A DNA stretch of 64,000 nucleotides from Streptomyces sp. ISL-1 (GCF_018614585.1 NZ_JAGGOI010000011.1:36941-100940), one strand, 5' to 3'; shown: positions 52,838 to 61,805, numbered from the stretch's first letter. Notes: generated from the letters alone by a model not told the origin. Program-made: numbers and translations.

Positions 52838-53642
52838 ATACCTGCGCTACGTCGCCCTGGGCGACAGTCAGACCGAAGGGCTCGGAGACGGGGACGACAC
52901 TGTGGGCCTGCGAGGCTGGGCCGACCGGCTCGCGGAGCACTTGGCGGCCGTCAACCCCGGGCTTCGGTACGCCAATCTGGCCGTGCGCGGGCGTACCGCC
53001 GGCCAGGTCCGCGCGGAACAGCTGGGACCCGCCCTGGCCCTGAGCCCTGACCTCGCCACCGTCGTCGCGGGTGTCAACGACCTGCTGAAGCCACGGTTCA
53101 ATGCCGCAGAGGTGGCCGGGCACCTGGAAGAGATGTTCGCTGTGCTCACGGCCGCCGGGACGCACGTGGTGACCATGACCTTCCCTGACGTGGGGAAGAT
53201 CGCGCCTCTTGCCCGGCCCATCAGGTCCCGGGTGTTCGACCTCAACACCCGCATCCGTGCCGCGGCCGCCCGTCAGGGGATCGCGGTCGCCGAAACCGGC
53301 CGGCAGGCCGTTGCCACCGACCCTCGGCTGTGGAGCACAGACCGGCTCCACGCCAGCCCCCTCGGCCATGAACGGATCGCCGCAGCCGTCGCCCACGCCA
53401 TCCACCTGCCTGGAAGCAGCGAAGCCTGGACGCTCCCCCTGCCGCCACAGGCAGTCGCCGCGGGCTGGCAAGCCGCTGGAGCCGAAGTGCGCTGGGCGGC
53501 CGCATTCCTCGGCCCCTGGCTCGGGCGCCGTCTGCGTGGTCAGTCCTCTGGCGACGGCCGTACCGCAAAACGCTCCCAGCTGCTGCCCATGACCGCCATG
53601 CCGGCCCCGCCGGCAAACAGCGCTCAACGGGAATCTTCGTAG
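52824..53642 (+). CDS. SGNH/GDSL hydrolase family protein
   Basis: This 272-residue esterase/lipase-type protein has block I YVALGDSQTEGLGDG with nucleophile Ser15, the oxyanion Gly in LAVRGRTAGQ, block III VVAGVNDLL with the Asn, and block V STDRLHASPLGHERIA with catalytic Asp and His. No signal peptide is present, so it acts inside the cell, unlike many GDSL enzymes. The last 70 residues are an extension with AFLGPWLGRRLRG and a Pro-rich end. It overlaps the PadR gene and forms a two-gene operon with it. The substrate is unknown. Confidence 0.9.
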   Translation: MPNGEYLRYVALGDSQTEGLGDGDDTVGLRGWADRLAEHLAAVNPGLRYANLAVRGRTAGQVRAEQLGPALALSPDLATVVAGVNDLLKPRFNAAEVAGHLEEMFAVLTAAGTHVVTMTFPDVGKIAPLARPIRSRVFDLNTRIRAAAARQGIAVAETGRQAVATDPRLWSTDRLHASPLGHERIAAAVAHAIHLPGSSEAWTLPLPPQAVAAGWQAAGAEVRWAAAFLGPWLGRRLRGQSSGDGRTAKRSQLLPMTAMPAPPANSAQRESS

Positions 53643-53859
53643 GGACGGCATCGGCCGCGGGGCGGCTTCTCTCGGACGGCCCGACGCTGTGCCGTACGTC
53701 GGAGTGACAGGCCACGGCGACCGGCGGGGTGCATTCGCGGGTACGCGGACACCACGGAATACGGTGTCCTAGCTCAGTGGCAAGTAACGGTTTCCTCCTG
53801 GCAGTTGCCCCCCGGAGACGATTCATTAAGGACCGCATGCTGGTCAACGACGCCGCCGC

Positions 53860-54096
53860 GCGCGGCTCGTCGAGACGATTCCCAACCCTGCGCACCAGCG
53901 CTCCTCATTGATCCGGCTCACCGACGACGGCCTCGCCGCCATCACCGCCGTGACCGCCCGCGAGCACGCCCTGCTGCGCCAGGTCGGCGGCGACCTCACC
54001 GAGCCCGACGTGGCGGCCTGCGCCCGGGTGCTGAGCGGGATGCTGGAGCTGTGTGGGCCCTATCGGATGTATCGGGGAAGCCATTTCGCTTTGTAG
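53860..54096 (+). pseudogene. MarR-family regulator, C-terminal remnant
   Basis: The plus-strand frame reads ARLVETIPNPAHQRSSLIRL, TDDGLAAITAVTAREHALLR and QVGGDLTEPDVAACARVLSG before an altered end at 54096. The pattern N-P-x-x-x-R-S-S-L-x-R-L-T-D-x-G is the wing of MarR repressors, and the rest is the C-terminal dimer helix. The recognition helix and all upstream sequence are missing. The natural end is replaced by RMYRGSHFAL. It runs into the 3' end of the DUF6221 gene on the other strand. Confidence 0.6.
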
Positions 54097-54458
54097 TCGG
54101 GGTGCCAGGCGTATTCGGCGGCCAGTTGGCGTACTGCGAAGCCGAGTCCGACGGCACGGCCGGATGCGTAGTCGTCGTTGGGACGGTCGGTGTCGCGGTC
54201 GGCCACTTCGGTGTACTCGCCGAGCAGGACGCGGCTGGTTTCGATGCGGGCCAGCGTGCGAGCCGGGTCCTGGAGCGCGATGTGCCGGTCGTAGCCAGCT
54301 CCTCTGACCGTGAACGCGATACCGGAGGTCCTGTCGTGGACCTCTCCGGGCACTTCGGCCGGGCATCTCCAGCTCGCGCCGCCGGCGTCCCGGGCGACTT
54401 GCTCCTCCTCGGTGAGCCGTGCCTCGATGAAGGTCACCATGTCTGTGTTGCCGGCCAT
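54060..54458 (-). CDS. DUF6221 family protein
   Basis: This 132-residue protein has the DUF6221 marks: MVTFIEARLTEEEQVARDAG, RHIALQDPARTLARIETSRV, LLGEYTEVADRD and a closing LAAEYAWHPDYKAKWLP. This Streptomyces-rich family is soluble and of unknown role, often near mobile or accessory genes. ATG 54458 begins MAGNTDMVTF; an ATG 18 bases downstream is an alternative. Just upstream on the same strand and in the same frame lies a cytochrome P450 remnant, so a longer apparent protein from 54845 is a chimera and should not be annotated. Confidence 0.7.
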   Translation of the reverse strand: MAGNTDMVTFIEARLTEEEQVARDAGGASWRCPAEVPGEVHDRTSGIAFTVRGAGYDRHIALQDPARTLARIETSRVLLGEYTEVADRDTDRPNDDYASGRAVGLGFAVRQLAAEYAWHPDYKAKWLPRYIR

Positions 54459-54548
54459 GCGACGGTGCTTCCTCTCGTGACGTGGTGCGGTGACTGCCGG
54501 GTCATTGTGGGGGACCTTGGACCTGGTAATCCAGTTGTCTCCTGGCAC

Positions 54549-54791
54549 ATCGACGCCGTGGCCGAAGGCGAGGTGCTCCTTGTCGATCGTCGATCCGGGT
54601 GACGTCGAAGCGGTCCGCGTCCTCACCGTACGACGCTGGGTACGACCGACGGCGGCGTAGGCGGCGAGGATCGCATCACCCTTCTCGAGGCCACCCCCGG
54701 CCTCGATGTCCTCGACCGCGTAGCGAAGCGGCAGGCTCGCCACCGACACCTGGACGCGCAGCGTCTCCTCGATCACATCGTTCCAGGCCGC
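54549..54791 (-). pseudogene. Cytochrome P450 remnant (K-helix to heme loop start)
   Basis: The minus strand encodes WNDVIEETLRVQVSVASLPL, RYAVEDIEAGGGLEKGDAIL and AAYAAVGR, then after a disturbed stretch DKEHLAFGHGV. EETLR is the K-helix ExxR of P450s, and FGHG begins the heme-binding loop, but the Cys ligand and everything after are lost. The middle (TQRRTVRTRTASTSPGS) shows two compensating frameshifts against the usual sequence. It is a fragment of about 80 residues from a 400-residue enzyme. Confidence 0.65.
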
Positions 54792-54901
54792 CGGTGGGCC
54801 ACGACCACGCCGCAAGCCCAGACGCCCAGGTCGGCGAGGCGTCACGTCGGCGCCATGCTGGGGACGTCTGACCGTTGGGCGCGGCGGGTGGAATACCGGC
54901 C

Positions 54902-56494
54902 ATGACCTCCGCCGAAGACCATCCCGCCCTGTCCGCCCTGAACCGTCGCCGCTTCCTCGTCGGCATCGGTGCCGTAGCCGGACTCGCCTCCCTCAGCCAG
55001 GTGCCGCTCGAGGGCACCGCCCTCGCAGCGCCGCGCGTCCGCAGCGGTGACTACCCGTTCAAGCTGGGCATCGCCTCGGGCGACCCGACGCCCGAGGGCG
55101 TGGTGATCTGGACCCGGCTCGTGCCCGAGCTGTTCAGCCCCGACGGTGGCATGCCCAGCCGTCCGGTGCCGGTCGACTGGCAGGTCGCACTGGACGCGGG
55201 CATGCGGAAGGTCGTCAAGCACGGCACGGTGCCGGCCCTGTCCGAGCTGGCGCACTCGGTGCACGTCGAGGTCGATGGACTCCGGCCGGGGCGGGAGTAC
55301 TACTACCGCTTCCGCTACCGCGGCGACGTCTCCGAGGTGGGCCGCACCCGCACCGCGCCGCGCGAGGAGGGCCCGCTGGGGTCGCTGAGCTTCGCGTTCG
55401 CCTCCTGCCAGGACTGGTCTCACGGCTTCTACTCGGCATACCGGAGCATGGCCGAGGAGGACCTCGACCTCGTGATCCACCTCGGTGACTACGTGTACGA
55501 GTACGGAGTGCCCGCCGACGGCGGCATGCGCAAGAAGGCGACGCCCGACGTGTTGCGGGAGGGCCCGCAGAACCTCGACCGCTGGCGGATGCAGTACGCG
55601 CTGTACAAGTCCGACCCGGACCTGCAGCGCGTACACGCCCGCTTCCCGTGGCTGGTCACGTGGGACGACCACGAGGTGCAGAACGATTACGTCGGGGCGT
55701 ACGACGGCACGATCAGCGCGAACCGGGCCGCGGCGTACAAGGCGTGGTACGAGCACCAGCCGGTACGCCGCCGTTCGCTGCCGCGCAAGGACGGCTCGCT
55801 CAAGCTCTACAGGCGGTCGAGCTGGGGCAGCCTTGCGCAGATCGACGTACTGGACACGAGGCAGTACCGCACTTCGCCGCCGTGCGGCTGGGGCGAGGCA
55901 CCGGCGTGTGACGCCGGCAATGACCCGACCAAGGGCACCATGCTCGGCGCCACGCAGGAGGAGTGGCTGCTGGACGGGCTGCGCCACTCGGACGCCCGGT
56001 GGAACGTCATCGCGACGAGCGTGATGATGGCGCGTCTGGACCACGACGGCCCGACGGGCGACATCATCTGGCATGACGCGTGGGACGGATTCCCGGCATC
56101 GCGCAAGGCCATCACCGACACGTTCACATCGGCCAAGGTGCGCAACCCCGTCATGGTCGCCGGTGACTGGCACTCGACGTTCGTCAACGACATCAAGAGC
56201 GACTTCGACAGGCCCGAATCCCCTGTGGTGGCAACGGAGTTCGTCGGTACCTCCATCACGACCAATGGGGACGACGAGGTCTACGGGCCGTACTACGGGC
56301 CGATGATGAAGTGGAACCCGCACATCAAGTTCTTCGACGGCGACCGCCGCGGCTACGTCACCTGCAAGTTGGACGCGCGTACCTGGCCGACGGACCTGCG
56401 GATGGTCCCGACGGTCAGCCGGGCCGACGCAGCCGCGTCGACGTTCGCCTCGTTCGAGATCGAGGACCGCCGACCGGGAGCCGTCAGGGTCTAG
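54902..56494 (+). CDS. phoD: Alkaline phosphatase D family protein (PhoD), Tat-exported
   Basis: This 530-residue enzyme has a twin-arginine signal NRRRFLVGIGAVAGLASLSQ and is exported folded. A fibronectin-like N-terminal domain (FKLGIASGDPTPEGVVIWTR) precedes the catalytic PhoD domain: FAFASCQDWSHGFYSAYRSM, DLVIHLGDYVYEYG, VTWDDHEVQNDYVG and NPVMVAGDWHSTFVND. The Cys, Asp, Asn/Asp and His residues in these segments match the iron-calcium centre of PhoD. It releases phosphate from phosphodi- and monoesters outside the cell and is usually under PhoP control. I did not identify a PHO box. ATG 54902 precedes the Tat motif by 13 residues. Confidence 0.9.
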   Translation: MTSAEDHPALSALNRRRFLVGIGAVAGLASLSQVPLEGTALAAPRVRSGDYPFKLGIASGDPTPEGVVIWTRLVPELFSPDGGMPSRPVPVDWQVALDAGMRKVVKHGTVPALSELAHSVHVEVDGLRPGREYYYRFRYRGDVSEVGRTRTAPREEGPLGSLSFAFASCQDWSHGFYSAYRSMAEEDLDLVIHLGDYVYEYGVPADGGMRKKATPDVLREGPQNLDRWRMQYALYKSDPDLQRVHARFPWLVTWDDHEVQNDYVGAYDGTISANRAAAYKAWYEHQPVRRRSLPRKDGSLKLYRRSSWGSLAQIDVLDTRQYRTSPPCGWGEAPACDAGNDPTKGTMLGATQEEWLLDGLRHSDARWNVIATSVMMARLDHDGPTGDIIWHDAWDGFPASRKAITDTFTSAKVRNPVMVAGDWHSTFVNDIKSDFDRPESPVVATEFVGTSITTNGDDEVYGPYYGPMMKWNPHIKFFDGDRRGYVTCKLDARTWPTDLRMVPTVSRADAAASTFASFEIEDRRPGAVRV

Positions 56495-57164
56495 ACATCC
56501 AGGGGCGGCGCGTGGTCGGCAAGTCGTCTTGCTCTCGGTGCGCAAGGCGGGTTGCCGCGCGGCAGGCAGCAGCCGCGCGCGAGCGCAGAGCCGCCCCGCG
56601 CGCGGTACCTTCCCGCCCGCGCAGTGCATAATGCCTGCCGCATCCGCGCCACTGCGACGGTGAGACGCGTGCTCGCTGCCCACTGTGGGTGATCACCGCG
56701 TTGACCGATGTCAGCGGGTCCGAGCCGATCGCCTTGGCCAGCGGCATGCCGACGGCCAGTGGCAGTAGCACAACGGCCAGCGCCGAGCCGGTGGTGGTGA
56801 CGTGCTCCCTGTGAGGGCGGCGCGGTGCGTCAGAAGTCATGGTTCTCATTCGACCAGCAACAGTGGTGGTGGAAATCGGCCCGCATACTCAGGCCGTCCG
56901 GCCCGACGTACTCAGATGCCTGGGCAGTCGACGTCCCGTAGCGGCCCACCTGCACATCCTCCCAACACCGTTGACTGCAGATTGCGAAAGGCGACGACCC
57001 GCTGAAGGGGGCCGCAGTCAGCTGATGGTCACAATGCCGAAGTGCCCGCAGAGGGCTGACCTCTGAGGGCACTTCGACGAGATCCGAAGGATCGCCTTGG
57101 CGGACTTGAAGGTGGTGGGCAGGGCCTGTCGCTCCACGTCGGTTGAGGCACGGGAAGCCGAGGG
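56495..57164. other. Intergenic interval with small N-terminal scrap and large hairpin
   Basis: Minus-strand bases about 56670-56849 encode a plausible start (MTSDAPRRPHREHVTTTGSA) and one hydrophobic helix (LAVVLLPLAVGMPLAKAIG), then degenerate into Arg-rich sequence. This may be the head of a truncated membrane protein. The large hairpin at 57038-57076 is separate. No other gene is seen. Confidence 0.35.
57038..57076. terminator. Long near-perfect hairpin
   Basis: CGAAGTGCCC pairs with GGGCACTTCG (10 bp), then one G-A mismatch, then CAGAGG with CCTCTG around a GCTGA loop. At 39 bases it is the strongest hairpin noted in the window. It could terminate the minus-strand gene ending at 57165 or be an end of a vanished element. 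Confidence 0.55.
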
Positions 57165-57635
57165 CTACAGCCGGCCGCCGGTGAGGCGCGAAAGGGGGCC
57201 GCGCTGACGAAGGCCCGCGCGACGGCCCAGCGCATAGGAGGAGGTCACCACGGTGGCCGCCACGCCTGCGCCGGCACCGGCCGCAATGGCCTTCCGGGCC
57301 TTGACGAGCGTCCAGGCCATGCCGGCCATGGCCCCGGCCCGGCCCGCCGCAGAGCCGACGGTCTGCTGAACCGTCTTGGCCTTGTCGGCGACCGCCCCGC
57401 CGAAGCCGGCGAGAGCCTCCTTGCCGCCCTGCGCGGCGGACCGGGTGGCGTCCTTGGCCTCCCGCGCCGCCGTAGTGGACGCGGCCGTGGTGTCCTTCAC
57501 CGCGGCGGCAGAGGACGACGCAGAGGCCTTGGCGTCCCGAGCGGGCGCCTTGGCGCCGTTGGAGACGGCCTTCTTGGCCGACCGGGAAGCTGTCGTCTGC
57601 GGTGTTGAGTCGTTGGAATTCTTGGATTCAGCCAT
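57165..57635 (-). CDS. Ala/Ser-rich hypothetical protein with hydrophobic C-terminal segment
   Basis: This 156-residue protein is half Ala, Ser, Thr and Lys. Residues 1-85 are low-complexity and helix-prone (RSAKKAVSNGAKAPARDAKA, VKDTTAASTTAAREAKDATR), as in Lea-like or nucleoid-associated proteins. A more hydrophobic part follows (AWTLVKARKAIAAGAGAGVA, ATVVTSSYALGRRAG) and then a basic end. It may bind membrane or DNA. No family is recognised. ATG 57635 has no clear ribosome site, and it could be read as leaderless. A hairpin lies 90 bases beyond its stop. Confidence 0.6.
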   Translation of the reverse strand: MAESKNSNDSTPQTTASRSAKKAVSNGAKAPARDAKASASSSAAAVKDTTAASTTAAREAKDATRSAAQGGKEALAGFGGAVADKAKTVQQTVGSAAGRAGAMAGMAWTLVKARKAIAAGAGAGVAATVVTSSYALGRRAGLRQRGPLSRLTGGRL

Positions 57636-57718
57636 GGTGTTCGTGTAACCGGTCACCCCGATGGCAAACCGAAGCCCTTGCGGGCTGGGCCGAGCTCCGG
57701 CGGACTGTCCCAGGCCGG

Positions 57719-57925
57719 TCACTGCGAAGCCACCATCACGGTCGGGGACTTCGGGCTTGCGGCGGCATCGCGGCGGACGATCTCGTAGCCACCTTCGTCA
57801 AGGACGGTGACGGTGGCGAACCGGGCGGGCGCGTGGCGACTCGCCCGGCGCCGGAGATCCTTGCCGGTGACTGCCGCAGGCCACACGCTGTAGGCGAATC
57901 CATGAGGGAAGGGATCCTTGAGCAT
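57719..57925 (-). CDS. Possible small hypothetical protein overlapping the divergent DUF899 start
   Basis: A 68-residue frame starts at ATG 57925, sharing two bases with the divergent DUF899 ATG at 57924. It reads LKDPFPHGFAYSVWPAAVTG, ASRHAPARFATVTVLDEGGY and EIVRRDAAASPKSPTVMVAS. Third positions are strongly G/C, which supports coding, but no ribosome site can be placed without overlapping the other gene. It may be the tail of a truncated gene. No family is recognised. Confidence 0.35.
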   Translation of the reverse strand: MLKDPFPHGFAYSVWPAAVTGKDLRRRASRHAPARFATVTVLDEGGYEIVRRDAAASPKSPTVMVASQ

Positions 57926-58652
57926 GGCCTTTCCAGGCGAGTCGGCGGAATATCGGACGGCGCGCAATCGGCTGCTCGACCAGGAACTCGAGCTGCGCCG
58001 CGCCACCGAGGCGCTGGCTGCCGCCAGGCGCAAACTGCCGCCTGGTGGGGTCGTCCCCGAGGACTACGTCTTTCAGGGGGCTGGGGCCGACGGAACCCCG
58101 ACCGACGTGCGGCTGTCCGAACTCTTCGGGCCGGGCAAGGACTCGCTGGTGATCTACAGCTATATGTTCCCGCGACACCCCGGCGACAAGAGGCCGGGGC
58201 CCAAGGCCGGCCGGACGGCGCAGCTGAAGCTCGAGGAGGGCCCGTGCCCCTCATGCACAGCCCTGCTCGATCAGCTCGACGGTGCGGTGGAGCACGTCTC
58301 CCCGCACACCAACTTCGCGATCGTGGCGAGGGCGCCGCTGCCACGCCTCCTCACCTTTGCGCAAGAGCGTGGCTGGCGACGACTGCGCCTGCTGTCGTGC
58401 GCCGACAACTCCTACAGCCGCGACTACCGCGCCGAGACGGCGGACGGATCGGCGATGCCCATGCTGAATGTCTTCCGGCGCGACGGCGAGGAGATCCGCC
58501 ATTTCTGGGGCTCGGAACTGCTCTACGCACCCACCGATCCCGGACAGGATCCCCGCCACGTCGGCACCCTCGAACCGATGTGGAACCTGTTCGATCTCAC
58601 CCCGGAAGGCCGAGGAGCCGACTGGGAAGAGCAGCTGAGCTACGACCGATAG
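57924..58652 (+). CDS. DUF899 family thioredoxin-like protein
   Basis: This 242-residue protein fits DUF899: YRTARNRLLDQELELRRATE, VPEDYVFQG, VRLSELFGPGKDSLVIYSYM, then GPCPSCTALLDQLDGAVEHV with Cys108 and Cys111 as a redox-type CxxC. The C-terminus has MLNVFRRDGEEIRHFWGSEL and HVGTLEPMWNLFDLTPEGRG. The fold is thioredoxin-like and the family is annotated as putative dithiol-disulfide oxidoreductases. ATG 57924 is preferred over TTG 57918, behind AAGGGA. It is cytoplasmic, and its partner is unknown. Confidence 0.85.
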   Translation: MAFPGESAEYRTARNRLLDQELELRRATEALAAARRKLPPGGVVPEDYVFQGAGADGTPTDVRLSELFGPGKDSLVIYSYMFPRHPGDKRPGPKAGRTAQLKLEEGPCPSCTALLDQLDGAVEHVSPHTNFAIVARAPLPRLLTFAQERGWRRLRLLSCADNSYSRDYRAETADGSAMPMLNVFRRDGEEIRHFWGSELLYAPTDPGQDPRHVGTLEPMWNLFDLTPEGRGADWEEQLSYDR

Positions 58653-58989
58653 CGGCTGATGTCAGCCGGGACGCAGTTGGTTGAGGCGCAGCCGGTTTCC
58701 CAAGGGGGCGACAAGTGACAGCGCCCGTCCTGGACCTGCTGCCGGCTGCCTCACCGTCTACGCCGCCGCCGGTGCCCCCTGCTCCAACTGCTGCGGCACC
58801 ACCACCGACGAGCCGGGAGACTCGGTACCACGGCTCCGCGCCCCGGACACCCATCCAGCGACGCGGGTGGCCGTCCTCGGCAGGCCCAATGACACCGCGT
58901 CCGCGCGATGACGCCGCCCCGCCCGAATTACGTCCTTCTCAACCGACTCGCTGACACAGCGATTCAACCCCCGCGGGCAGCCTTTGGGC
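58653..58989. other. Convergent intergenic interval
   Basis: No gene is recognised in these 337 bases between the convergent DUF899 and membrane-protein genes. Plus-strand frames are low-complexity Pro/Ala reads without a ribosome site. Confidence 0.4.
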
Positions 58990-59877
58990 CTACTGCACGC
59001 CGGGCGTCAATTCGATGCGCATGCCGTCGGCTTCCCGGAGGACGTAGACATGGTCGGTCTTCGCGCTCCAGCCGATCGGTACGGCGTAGTAGCGCCCGTC
59101 GCGCGCCGCGATGAGCCGCAGGCCCGTGTACCGGTAGCGAAGGTGGACACTGTTGCCGAGGTCTTCGAAGTGGAGGTCCGGTGACCGGGAGGTCAGGCCG
59201 AGCCGCTTGGCGCTGAAGACTACGAGGCCGGTGCGCTGGATCACGTCACGTTCGGCGTTTCTGGCGTCCTGCTCGCCGAGTTGGCCGGCGGCCAGGGTAA
59301 CGGTCCAGAGCAGGAATACTCCGGCGGCGAAGATCGGTACAGCTGTGTCCCGCAGGCCCCTCGGCGTGTGATCGACGTCGATCCGGCGCACCTCTCCCAG
59401 CAGCAGGCCGAGGCCGATGAGGAGTGGACCGAGCCAGCGGTACGGCAGAAGCAGCTGCCAAACCCACCACAGGACGACCAGGACCAGGCCGGCTACCACG
59501 ACGACCAGGTAGTAGCGGGCCAGCACCGAGGTGCCGAGCGAAGCGACGCGCACCAGGCCGCCGGGCAGTGCTTGCCGCGGCCGGCGTCCGCTGATGGCGA
59601 CGGCGATGAGCAGCACGACGGCACCCACGAGGACCGGGAAGGTCATCAGATGCAGGCTCTGCAGAACGAATTCGGCGAAGCCGAATCCGAGGAAGAAGGG
59701 AGAGAGGTGGAAATGGCCGTAGTAGGCGCTCGTGTAGATCACGCCCATGTAGAACATCAACGCGGCGATGAACGACGCCTGCGCGACCACGATGTTGATC
59801 AACGCTGTCGGGGACGTCAGATCAGCCGGTCCTGCTCGCTTTGCCCACCGCGCGTCGCGAGGCTCCGATTGGCTCAC
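58990..59877 (-). CDS. Multi-spanning membrane protein of unknown function, coupled to a lipoprotein
   Basis: This 295-residue protein has four or five hydrophobic helices (LINIVVAQASFIAALMFYMG, LMTFPVLVGAVVLLIAVAI, YYLVVVVAGLVLVVLWWVWQ, WLGPLLIGLGLLLGE, AVPIFAAGVFLLWTVTLAAG). A soluble C-terminal domain of 80 residues follows (VIQRTGLVVFSAKRL, LIAARDGRYYAVPIGWSAKT, DHVYVLREADGMRIELTP). The GTG start at 59877 overlaps the lipoprotein's TGA (GTGA), so the two are made together. I do not recognise the family. It probably forms an envelope complex with the lipoprotein. Confidence 0.7.
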   Translation of the reverse strand: MSQSEPRDARWAKRAGPADLTSPTALINIVVAQASFIAALMFYMGVIYTSAYYGHFHLSPFFLGFGFAEFVLQSLHLMTFPVLVGAVVLLIAVAISGRRPRQALPGGLVRVASLGTSVLARYYLVVVVAGLVLVVLWWVWQLLLPYRWLGPLLIGLGLLLGEVRRIDVDHTPRGLRDTAVPIFAAGVFLLWTVTLAAGQLGEQDARNAERDVIQRTGLVVFSAKRLGLTSRSPDLHFEDLGNSVHLRYRYTGLRLIAARDGRYYAVPIGWSAKTDHVYVLREADGMRIELTPGVQ

Positions 59878-60278
59878 GTAGCGTCCGGCGAAGGCACTTC
59901 CGGGGGCAATTGCTCCCCGGGGGGCGGCGAGCAACCGGGTGCGCCGGGGCAATCGGGAGTGGGCATGTCCGAGTGCGGTGGTGCGATGTCGGGGCCCTTC
60001 TTCTTTGACGGTCCGCTGTTTGTCGGAGGCGGCGGCGGAGGAGGTACCGACTCGCCGCCCCCGTTGGAAGGAGAGCCGCCGGAGGGCGACGGATACGCCG
60101 AGGGTGACGGCGACGTGGGGCTCGGCGACATCGGACTGGACGACATCGGACTGGACGACATTGGGCCGGGAGACCCGTCGCCCTCGCCCGGGTCCCCATT
60201 CGACCCGCAGGCCACGACCATTGCGGTGGAGGCTGCGAACACGCCGAAGCGGGCCATCCGACCGAAGCCGTTGCTCAT
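59874..60278 (-). CDS. Ser/Pro-rich lipoprotein
   Basis: This 134-residue protein begins with a lipoprotein signal (RFGVFAASTAMVVAC) whose lipobox Cys is at residue 24. The rest is disordered: tandem SSSPMSSSPM from 15-base repeats, SPSPTSPSPS, a run of prolines and GPSKKKGPDIAPPHSD. Two cysteines near the end (DCPGAPGC) may pair. It is probably an extended extracellular tether. ATG 60278 is behind GGAG at six bases. Coupled GTGA overlap with the membrane protein suggests a two-part complex. Confidence 0.7.
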   Translation of the reverse strand: MSNGFGRMARFGVFAASTAMVVACGSNGDPGEGDGSPGPMSSSPMSSSPMSPSPTSPSPSAYPSPSGGSPSNGGGESVPPPPPPPTNSGPSKKKGPDIAPPHSDMPTPDCPGAPGCSPPPGEQLPPEVPSPDAT

Positions 60279-60767
60279 GCGTGTCTCCATATTCGCGCGG
60301 TGCGGTCAGCGGCGAGCGTAACGTCGTCCTCGCTGGTCACACGAGGAACCGACGGCAGCAGTGAGCCCGCACCGCTCGATCGGAGCAGCGTGCTGCGGTG
60401 AGCACGAGCTTCGCGCGGAGGCGCTGACGGCGCCGCGTTGCGCGTGGTGGGTACCCATCCCCTCCGGGGACGCGTGTTGGCTGATCTCGATGAGGAGGTC
60501 GCCGGCTTCGACCTGCTGGATCCGACCGCGAGCCGTGCTTGCGGTGTCGGCGCGTTGTGCGCTCTTCGGCCTGCACGGCACACCACGACTAGAGCCAGTC
60601 CGGCCACTTCGCCGACACTCGTGTAGCGGCGCGCCTGGGGAACCCCAGCTGCGATGTGACCAGCGTCTGCCCGAGCTTCGAGCGGCAGTAGAACCACGAC
60701 CGGCTGACGCACGCAGGCACACTCCAGGAGACGGTCGCCCCCTACGACTTCCGGCTAGGCGACTTCT
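60279..60767. other. Intergenic interval upstream of the IS1380 remnant
   Basis: No intact gene is recognised. The promoter of the lipoprotein gene should be near 60285-60340 on the minus strand. The rest may include unrecognisable 5' debris of the IS1380 element. Confidence 0.35.
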
Positions 60768-61609
60768 GGGCGTTCAGCCGGTGCCAACAAGGTGGCCGAT
60801 CACATCCGGGTCCTCACCGGGGCACTGGCCCAGATCCCGCACTCCTCGTCGGCGAAAATCCTGGTGCGGGTCGACGGTGCCGGAGCCACCCACGACCTGC
60901 TCACGCGCCTCGAAGCCCTCAACACCGCACGCCGCACGGTCCGTTACACGGTCGGCTGGAAGATCGGCGAGGCCAACGAGCAGGCGATCGCCAAGCTGCC
61001 GGAAACAGCGTGGGAGACCTTGCACCAGTACGGCACACTGCAGGACGGGTACGCGGTCGTGTAACTGACCGCGCTCAACACCCGTGGAGGCCGGCCGGCG
61101 GGCATGTGGCTGATCGTGCGCCGGGTCAAACTTTCCCGTCGGCAGATGAAGAACCTCACTGCCTTCGAGATCAAGACCGGCTGGCGTTACTCGGTAACCA
61201 CTACCAACATCCGGCACATGTGGGGCATTGCCGGTTCACAGCACGCGCAGTGGCTCGACGTCCTGCACCGCTCGCATGCGGTCGTGGAGGACCGGGTGCG
61301 CTGTGAGACAAGGCCCGCGGCATGCACAACTTGCCGTCCCAGTCCTGGACGGTCAACCGCGGATGGATGCTCGCAACCAACCTCGCCGGCGACATCGAAG
61401 CCTTGACCAGGCTCCTGGGCCTGCAGGACAGGGACGACCTCGCAGACGCCGAACCCGACACCCTGCGCTACAGACTGTGGCACCGGCCCGCCCGCCTGGT
61501 CCGTCATGCCCGCCGACGAACACTGAAGATCCCGGACACCCGGCCCTGGCTAACCGCGTTCACCACCTGCCGGCAACGCCTCACTGCCCTGCCCGCCGCA
61601 CCGACCTGA
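60768..61609 (+). pseudogene. IS1380-family transposase remnant with nonsense mutation and frameshift
   Basis: The plus strand reads SAGANKVADHIRVLTGALAQ, KILVRVDGAGATHDLLTRLE and AWETLHQYGTLQDGYAVV, hits TAA at 61062-61064, then continues in the same frame as LTALNTRGGRPAGMWLIVRR, NIRHMWGIAGSQHAQWLDVL and HRSHAVVEDRVRC. Near 61310 it shifts frame to HNLPSQSWTVNRGWMLATNL, DTLRYRLWHRPARLVRHARR, ending at 61609. These are the catalytic and C-terminal parts of IS1380-type transposases. GAA to TAA would explain the nonsense codon. The N-terminal 200 residues are missing. Confidence 0.8.
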
Positions 61610-61805
61610 ACTTCCTCAACCCGTCGGCAGAACAAGAATGGAGAAACCCGCACCACCTCCGGAGACGTGGAACCCGTACGCAACCGCCGCGACACGCGAC
61701 GACCCCACCCTCACACGAGGGGTCAAAAAGGGGTGAAGTGATCGCCTCGTGCAACAGTGATCACCCCTGACGAATCGAGGTTGGGTGAAGGACTGTCCGA
61801 GGGCG

